Assembly: GCA_026008535.1 (NCBI GenBank)
Contig: BRKX01000003.1
Location: forward strand, 21,690,001 to 21,754,000
Source: Perilla frutescens
Lineage: Eukaryota; Streptophyta; Magnoliopsida; Lamiales; Lamiaceae
DNA length: 64,000 bases
Direction of reading: 5' to 3'
Positions 57,222 to 64,000 of this stretch are shown here, piece by piece. A program made the translations under genes and the position numbers. Numbering within the stretch: position 1 is the stretch's first letter; each line of letters starts with the position of its first letter. The notes beneath the pieces were generated by a model. That model was not told the DNA's origin and did not search any database. It worked only from the letters and a program-made list of their open reading frames with translations.

Positions 57222-57571
57222 AAGGTTGTGAAATCTTTACTAGTTTGTATACAAATTAACGGGAGGTTAATTTGTACGTTTGAGTTCTTTTTTAGTTGTA
57301 GAACTAGATTAGAATTTTATGTAGCCGAAGTGTTGAGAGTCTTCGCGTCCAACATTGTAAGCTTGAAAAACAGTTTGTGCTCATAGTAGCATAATTTAGC
57401 CCTGTGGCAATCACACACATGTTGTGTGTGATTTAAAATTATTTCGCGTATTATTACATATTTATTTCCAGCATATTTGTGTTAAGATAGTTATGTTAAC
57501 TGTCTGTAACATTGAGTTTGACATTATGATTCTGTGTCTAATTTCAGTGTTTACGGCAACAAATTTCATCA
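57222..57571 (+). repeat. 5' LTR of element F, right part
   Basis: Continues the LTR after the solo LTR and ends ...AATTTCATCA. It matches the end of the G LTR, including CAATCACACACATGTTGTGTG and GTTTACGGCAAC. Confidence 0.8.
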
Positions 57572-57573
57572 AG

Positions 57574-57585
57574 TGGTATCAGAGC
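57574..57585 (+). other. Primer binding site, element F
   Basis: TGGTATCAGAGC two bases after the LTR end. Confidence 0.92.
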
Positions 57586-57637
57586 TGGTACTTAACACAC
57601 TAATTATTCGATCTTTGGTCTGTTGACTCACTAAAAG

Positions 57638-58920
57638 ATGGATATTCAGATCTATCAGCGCCGCCCTCCAGCATTGGATAGTAATGGCAAGAATTATGCT
57701 ATGTGGAAATCGCGCATGAAGATGTATATCAAGTCCATCGATGAGAGGGCTTGGTTGGCTGTAATTGAAGAATGGTCTCCATCGAGGATGGAAGGACCGA
57801 ATGGAGTGTTCATTCTTACTCAGAGACTCAATAGACTAATGATGATCGAATCATTTCCAACTTCAATTCAAGGGCACTCAATGCTATTTTTGTTTCGATT
57901 GATGTCCCGTGCTACTGTAGGAACCTTGTGAAGGATCGACCAGTGTACGACAAACAAGGCTTAGGCTACTCACTTCTAAGTTTGAAACTCTGCGAATGTT
58001 AGAAGATGAGACAATCTCAATGTACACTGAATGATTGTGTGAAGTGTCAAACGAGTCTACAGCTCTAGGATGTCCGATCTCAAATGAGAACATGGTTAGC
58101 AAACTTCTTCGTACACTTCCGGAGAGATTCAACATGAAAATCTCAGCAATCGAAGAAGCTCACAATGTATCAAACATGAGTTTGAGTGAAGCAGTGAGCA
58201 TTCTACTCACGTTTGAGATTAATCTTGAAAACTAGAAATCAAACACCTCTTCCAAAGGAATTGCACTTCAATCAGTAACATCAAGCTCAAATGTTCAACT
58301 TGATGTTGAAAACATTCAGGAGATTACTGAAGATGAACCCCTGAGTGTTGCACTGCTTACCAAGAAGTTCAATACCCTTGTACGGTCAATGAAGAAAGGT
58401 TCACCAACCTTCAAACTACGAAGACTATTTGATTCTCCCTCATTGACATCATCTGGATCGACAAATTCATCAAAGTCTCCAGATGTTGCAGTAAAGGACA
58501 TTGACTTAGTTCAATGTAGGGGATGTTCTGGTTTTGGACACTATACCAATGAATGTCCTACTGTCCAAAGGAAGCAAAGAAAAAATTACAGTGCTGCCAT
58601 GTTAAGTGACCAAGCCGGTGATGAAGAAGCTGAAAAACAAACTGTTTTGTTTGTAAAAGTCGATGATGACTTAGATGGAATGATTGACGCTTTAACTGAC
58701 ATGGATAGTAGTGATTTTGACTATGATACTAGTCTTGATCATATGACTTCAGATGTTCCAAGCAATGTTATGGAGAATGTTACACAAGAAATCTCTGACA
58801 TTTCTCCAAACACCACTAACTGGAATGAAATGACATTGCTGGATAAGTTTTGCAACACTGCTGAAGTGTCTCAGGTGGAAGAAGACCAGTCCGATGTCAG
58901 CCACCGAGAAGCTCTACAAT
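57638..58920 (+). pseudogene. gag: gag, SIRE-type copia element F
   Basis: Start MDIQIYQRRPPALDSNGKNY, with YAMWKSRMKMYIKSIDERAW typical of SIRE gag. A frameshift near 57840 shifts to the next frame (SNFNSRALNAIF), and a ~40-codon part has stops, including TGA near 58032 and TAG near 58234. LLRTLPERFNMK and a CCHC knuckle CRGCSGFGHYTNEC (58518-58559) follow, then an acidic Asp-rich linker. TAA at 58920-58922 ends the open stretch. Confidence 0.85.
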
Positions 58921-59690
58921 AATTACACAAGGTTGTAGATGAAGTATGTGTCCAATGGGCTGAACAATCAAAGGAATTCAGGATTCTCGTAGAAGCAAAC
59001 CAAACTCTAAAGCGAAGGGTGCTGGACCTTGAAATTCGACTTACTCGAGGTGATCTTGAGCTGAATAAGTTGAGAAAGGAAGTAGAAGCTGCTTCAAAAA
59101 CCTTTCGGCAACTTAATCAAGGAACATCTACTTTGAACGAGGTTCTGACATTGGGACAAACCATGAAAGCAGGCTTGGGATATACATCAAGTTCATCAAT
59201 GTCTATCTCTAATCCTATCAAGTTCGTCAGAGGGGAAAGCTCTAAAGATGTTCCAGTCAATGTTGACAAAAATGTCAAACCGAATGTCAATGACAAGTCC
59301 AAGGAGAAGAAATTTGTTTGTCATTATTGCCAAGAGCCTGGACACATCAAACCTTATTGCTTCAAATATCATGATGATATAGCAACAGGAAAGATTGTCG
59401 TGGAAAATTTTTCTAAACCTACTAAAAAGAAGAAACACTCAAAAAAGGCAAAGATCTCGTGCAATTTTGTCTACACATCTTTGAAAGCCAACATTGCTGG
59501 TACGTGGTACTTTGACAGTGGGTGCTCACGACATATGACAGGAAATTCTAAGTTTCTCGATGACTATACCACGACAAGCAAAGGAAAAGTTAGTTATGGT
59601 GGACGAGCACAAGGCAACATAGTAGGAAAAGGAACCTTAAATGTCAAGAGCTTTCCCAAGTTACGCAAATGCTTCATGTTGAAGGTTTAA
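58921..59690 (+). pseudogene. pol: Coiled linker, second knuckle and protease, element F
   Basis: Continues in the gag frame. A heptad-like Leu/Glu/Lys coiled-coil region (about 58925-59110), a second CCHC knuckle CHYCQEPGHIKPYC (59320-59361), then copia protease with YFDSGCSRHMTG (about 59509-59544). A frameshift near 59675 moves the rest into another frame. Confidence 0.85.
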
Positions 59691-60982
59691 CAGCAAATCT
59701 GATTAGCATAAGTCAGCTATGTGATGACGGTATGCATGTCAGATTTAATAAAAACACCTGTGAAGTTTTTGATAGCGAGAATAAGTGCATTATGTTCGGA
59801 AGTCGGGCATTGGATAATTGCTACCATGCGGACAAGAACGAAAAATGCAATATTTTAGTCAATGTTGACACTCAACTCGTACATCAAAAACTTGGTCATC
59901 TCAGCTTTCGAAGTTTGAAGAAACTGATTGAAGCTGATGCTGATCGGGGTATTCCACCTATGAAGATCAATCTCGATGTTGTTTGCAGTGCATGTCAAAA
60001 AGGTAAATAGGTGAGAGCTTCACATAAAAGTTCCTCGACTTGTCAAACCACGAAGTGCTTTGATCTAATTCACATGGACATCATGGGTCCTGTTGACACC
60101 AAAAGCATGAGTGGAAAGAGATTTATTCTAGTGATAGTTGATGATTTTTTGAGATTCACATGGGTTGAATTTCTTCAAGAAAAATCTGAAGCTCTCAAGA
60201 TGTTCAAGAAGTTCTGCACGTTGGTGTCAAGACAACATGAATCCAACATCAAATCTATTAGAACAGATCATGGGCTCGAATTTGAAAACTCAATGTTTGA
60301 AGAGTTGTGTGAAAAAAGAGGCATCATTCATGAGTTTTCTGCTCCAAAGACACCTTAACAAAATGGGGTGGTTGAGAGAAAAAATTGAACTCTCCAGAAG
60401 ATATCAAGAGCGATGTTACAAGCTCAACAGTTGTCCAAGAAGCTGTGGGCTGAAGCAGTTAACACTGCTTGTCACATCGGGAATAGAGTGATTCTTCGCC
60501 CAGGCAAAATTGTGACACCGTATGAACTTCTGAAGGGAAAGAAGCCCAATTTGAAGTACTTTCATGTATTTGGATGTGTATATTACATCCTGAATGACAG
60601 GGATCATCTAGGAAAATTTGATTCCAAAAGCGACAAAGGGATTTTCTTAGGTTACACATCTGACAGTCGTGCTTACCGTGTGATTAATCTTATGACAAAA
60701 ACAGTCCAAAAATCAATTAACATTATTTTTGATAACCACACAGGTATTGCTTCAAAATCTGAAGAGGATGATGTGATTAATCTCATTGACACAGGTGAAA
60801 CTTCAAGTGATCAGACTGCAAGTGATTGTGAGAACAAGACATCCACTGAGAATGTCAAAGTGAATGTTCCACAGAATGATGAAGCTTCAGTTAAAACATC
60901 AACTTCAACATTCACTTCAGACAGTGAAGACGATCAGGTGGTGACTGTTGAAGATGAACTAAGAAGAGATCATCCAAGTTGA
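59669..60982 (+). pseudogene. pol: Integrase, element F
   Basis: Pre-integrase domain (LISISQLCDDG, HQKLGHLSFRSLKKL, CSACQKGK), then TAG 60008-60010. Integrase core: Asp in IHMDIMGPVD, Asp in RTDHGLEFEN, Glu in NGVVERKN. TAA at 60356-60358 replaces Gln before NGVVERKN, and TGA follows at 60386. The C-terminal part has FHVFGCVYYILNDRDHLGKF and GIFLGYTSDSRAYRV, ending in an acidic Ser/Thr-rich linker. Confidence 0.85.
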
Positions 60983-62688
60983 ATTCAGAAGAATCATCCA
61001 GATTCACAGATCATTGGTGATCAATCCGAAGGAGTTCAAACTAGAAGCAAGAACTCATAAGAATACAAAGAAATGCTGAAACTGGTATGCATGTCGTCTT
61101 TAAATGTTTGTATGTCAAACAGGTGTTTTCTGTCTAATATTGAACCAAAAACTATTAAGGAAGCCCTTAATGATAATTTTTGGATTAATGTTATGCATGA
61201 GGAACTAAACCAATTTGTAAGAAACAATGTATGGGAATTATTTCCACGCCTCAAAAATAAAAATGTAATTGGGACAAAATGGATTTTCAAGAATAAAACG
61301 GATGAGGCTGGCAATGTTGTCAGAAATAAAGCTCGTCTAGTGACTCAATGTTATACCTAAGTCAAAGGGGTAGACTTTGACGAAACATTTACTCATGTTG
61401 CAAGGATTGGATCCATTCGTCTTTTATGTGCAATTGCATGTTATGTGGGTTTTACTTTACATCAAATGGATGTTAAAAGTCCTTTCTTGAATGGCTCCCT
61501 CAATGAAGAGGCATATGTCGAACAACCTAAGGGGTTCGAATGTCATGAGAAACCATTGCACGTGTTTAAGCTCAAAAAGCATTGTATGGTCTCAAACAAG
61601 CCCCTAGAGCATAGTATGCTAGACTGACCGATTTCTTGCTCCAAATTGGTTTTGTAAGAGGTCAAGTTGAAACATTGTTTATTAAGAAGAATCAAAAACA
61701 TATTACTGTTGCTCAAATCTATATTGATGACATTGTTTTTTGTTCGACTTGTACTAATCTGCTCAAAGATTTTGTAGACTCAATGTACAACACGTTTGAA
61801 ATGAGCATGGTTGGAGAGCTCAACTATTTCCTTGGTCTACAAATCAAGCAAGAGAAAGATGGGATTTTCATCTCTCAAAGCAAATATGCTAGAGGATTGG
61901 TCAAGCATTTCGGATTAAAGAATGCTAAACCTATGAAGACGCCCATGGGATCTTCTGAAAAATTGAGCAGAGATGATGTTGATAGTAATGTTGATTCTAC
62001 CTTGTATAGAGGAATGATAGGGAGTTTATTGTACTTAACAGCTAGTCGTCCCGACATTATGTATAGTGTTGGTGTTTGTGCGAGATATTAATCTCAGCCT
62101 AAAGAATCTCATCTTAAAGATGTTAAGCGAATCATTCGCTATGTCTCTGGCACAATTGGGTTTAGTGTTAAATACTGCAAGAGTTCTAACATTCATCTTG
62201 TAGATTATAGTGATTCTGATTGGGCAGGTGATGTCGATGACAGAAAGAGCACTAACGGAGGTTGTTTTTATTTTGGCAACAATCTGGTTTCTTGGTCGAG
62301 TAAGAAACAAAGTTGTATCTCACTCTCCATGGCCGAATCAGAGTATGTTGCTGCTGCTAGTTGTTGCTCTCAACTGTTGTGGTTAAATCAAATGGTGCTA
62401 GATTATGGTCTGGCTAGTCCTTCTTTGGCATTGTTATGTGACAATGTCAGTGTAATTGAAATTTCGAAGAACCTAGTCCAACATTCTCGCACCAAACACA
62501 TTGACATCAGACATCACTTTATCCTGATCTTGTTGAACGAGATACCATCAAATTGGAATACATTTCTACAGAGAATCAAATTGCTGATATTTTTACTAAA
62601 CCTTTGGATTTTGAGAGATTTAAGAAAATCTCTCGGAATGTGTATTTTAGTCAATGTTGACACCTTAATGTTAAAATCAATGTTATGA
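60983..62688 (+). pseudogene. pol: RT and RNase H, element F
   Basis: Copia RT: GTKWIFKNKTDEAGNVV, a TAA at 61358-61360 where Gln is expected, DETFTHVARI, LHQMDVKSPFLNG, then a frameshift near 61600. Catalytic YIDD lies at 61720-61731, then LNYFLGLQIKQ and GSLLYLTASRPDI. TAA near 62089. RNase H: SDWAGDVDDRKSTNGG, SLSMAESEYVAAASC, LCDNVSVIEISKN and HIDIRHHF. The end carries ILVNVDT, also found in the pre-integrase region. Confidence 0.85.
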
Positions 62689-63101
62689 TCTTTGACATCA
62701 GGACCTTTGCTTCTAAAATTATCAAAAGTATTTGGTACAATGTTATGACTTTATAATATGAATTAATTCATGAGGATTGATTCATTCATAGCATGTCTCC
62801 ATTTATTTCATTTTTTCAGAATATTTTTTTATTATTATTTTTTTACAAAAATAATAATAATAATAATAATTTTTTTTAATTGTGTTTGTGATAAGCAGAT
62901 GTACTTTTCTGCATATCTTATGATATGATAAGAGAGAGAGAGTGAGAGATATCACTTTCATTATTTTTAATATAAGAAAGTTGTTTGCCTTTATCTTTTT
63001 TTTTAAATCAAATTTTTCTCTCTCTTCATATATGATTCCCTCTCTCATCTCACCCTAGCGATTCATCTTCTCCGCGTATCCTCTTTGAGTTGTGTTCATC
63101 C
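62689..63101 (+). other. Spacer between pol and downstream ORF, element F
   Basis: AT-rich, non-coding. Contains a TTATTATTATTTTTTT / (AAT)n run at 62826-62870 able to fold back, a (GA)n run at about 62932-62952 and a T/C-rich stretch before the ORF. Confidence 0.6.
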
Positions 63102-64000
63102 ATGGCGGATCATTCTCCAAATCCATACCAGGCGATGATGATGATGCTCCAGTAGTTGATGGAGCAGTCTAAAGCATCTCCATCATCAGCCTCAACACTA
63201 GCCCCAACAGTGAACCCTTTTCCAACTTTAACAGTGACTCCTATCACTGCTACTGCCGCCACTCCAGAAATTCAACCTTCCATTGTCCTAATTCCTTCCT
63301 CACCACCGACCAAATCTACTGCCTCTATCCCAGATCTTGAGGTTCCTCCTCATTCTGAAATTTTAAACCTTAAGCCTCTCCAAATGCATGTGCTTGGAGA
63401 GCCCTCAAACCCCATCGATCCTGATTCCTCCGCTCATCTTCACTCTCTCTTAAAGACAGCGAAGCCCACATCTCCGATCCGGAAGTCTAAACGGCTTCAC
63501 AGTGACGCTTCGGAGTCCACTGAAGTACCTTTCACCAAGAAAGTGAAAACAGAAGGCGTTAAGACTTCTTCGTGTTCTCTACGAGATGAATCGGACTCTA
63601 CTGGTGATCGTCCTTCTTCTCCCTCTGGTGATGTCAAGCAGGATGTCAATATTTATTCCCCACTCAATGTTACTCAAGCATACAGTAAGATCTTCTACTC
63701 TTTAGATGCTAAGAAGTCTTTTGCTCTTATTTCTAAGAGGTCGTTTAGGGTTGAAAAAATTGTAGATGTCTTAAGCTTCAAAAAGTATGGGATGGATGTG
63801 TTCTTGAATGAACGGGGCTTGTGGAAATCTGTCACTTCCTTGTTGTCTTATGATTCGTCTGTTGTGTATGAATTTTATTCAAACATCATTCCTAATATGG
63901 GAGATCCATCCAAGTTATCTTTTGGAACAGTTTATATTAGAGAACATGTTTACAAATTTTCTCCTAATATAATTAACTCATTTCTTGAACTGGGTAATGA
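63102..64000 (+). CDS. Post-pol ORF of SIRE-type element F, runs off the window
   Basis: From ATG 63102 the frame has one TAG (63153-63155); from the next ATG (63159) it is open for 280 codons to the window edge. N-terminal ~150 residues are Pro/Ser/Thr-rich with a basic patch (IRKSKRLHSD, then FTKKVKTEGVK). A folded part follows: IFYSLDAKKSFALISKR, VDVLSFKKYGMDVF, RGLWKSVTSLLSYDSSVVYE, then VYIREHVYKFSPNIINSFLE. This pattern resembles the putative plant transposon protein domain of retroelement third ORFs. The 3' end is not seen; function unknown. Element G carries a broken homologue. Confidence 0.7.

Noticed and set aside
1..64000. Host protein-coding, rRNA or tRNA genes
   Set aside because: Every long coding signal found is explained by retroelement domains; the tRNA-like strings are primer sites of 12-18 bases only.

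Overview
The window reads as transposon-dense chromatin of a flowering plant, probably a eudicot; the species cannot be named from the sequence. I find no host gene, rRNA, tRNA or CRISPR array. Almost everything can be assigned to retrotransposons nested in or abutting one another, and nearly all coding parts are broken by stops and frameshifts.

Layout. (1) 1-21242: a Ty3/gypsy chromovirus (copy A, Tekay/Del-like) split by a second copy of the same family (copy B, 4238-16339) with a 5-bp target duplication AAAGG. B has two long LTRs, an initiator-Met tRNA primer site, an extra ORF upstream of gag, gag, then PR-RT-RNaseH-IN with a chromodomain-like tail. (2) 21243-25400: a probable copia-type LTR plus primer site plus non-coding leader, present twice in tandem, each copy ending in the 3' end of a LINE. 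(3) 25268-30773, minus strand: a plant L1-type LINE split by a 2.2-kb solo LTR (27885-30090, duplication ACTGA). (4) 30853-32792: a 5'-truncated copy of that LTR in inverted orientation, abutting (5) an Athila/Tat-like element (32793-38466, plus strand). (6) 38467-40730: LINE ORF1-like and LTR/primer-site-like remnants. (7) 40730-46443, minus: a second Athila/Tat-like fragment (gag and protease) with two diverged LTR copies. (8) 46445-49370, minus: a SIRE/Maximus-type copia fragment (gag to pre-integrase). (9) 49371-50540: a diverged LTR. (10) 50621-54236, minus: the 3' end of another SIRE-type copia (LTR, duplicated polypurine tract, downstream-ORF remnant). (11) 55192-64000, plus: a SIRE-type copia whose 5' LTR is split by a 1.5-kb solo LTR (55711-57216, duplication ATAGC). 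Its pol is dead, but its downstream ORF is open to the window edge.

How the parts relate. The window is a stack of insertions: LINE and copia sequence first, gypsy elements into them, then LTR-LTR recombination leaving solo LTRs, then deletion and tandem duplication. The most unusual signals are: CpG-rich palindromic word tracts in the LTRs of three different families, with different words at the same LTR position in copies A and B; an unrecognised ORF upstream of gag in a chromovirus; a gag-pol in-frame UAG kept in both copies; a word (core GTCAATGTTGAC) recurring in the SIRE elements; and the intact-looking 3' ORF at the right edge.
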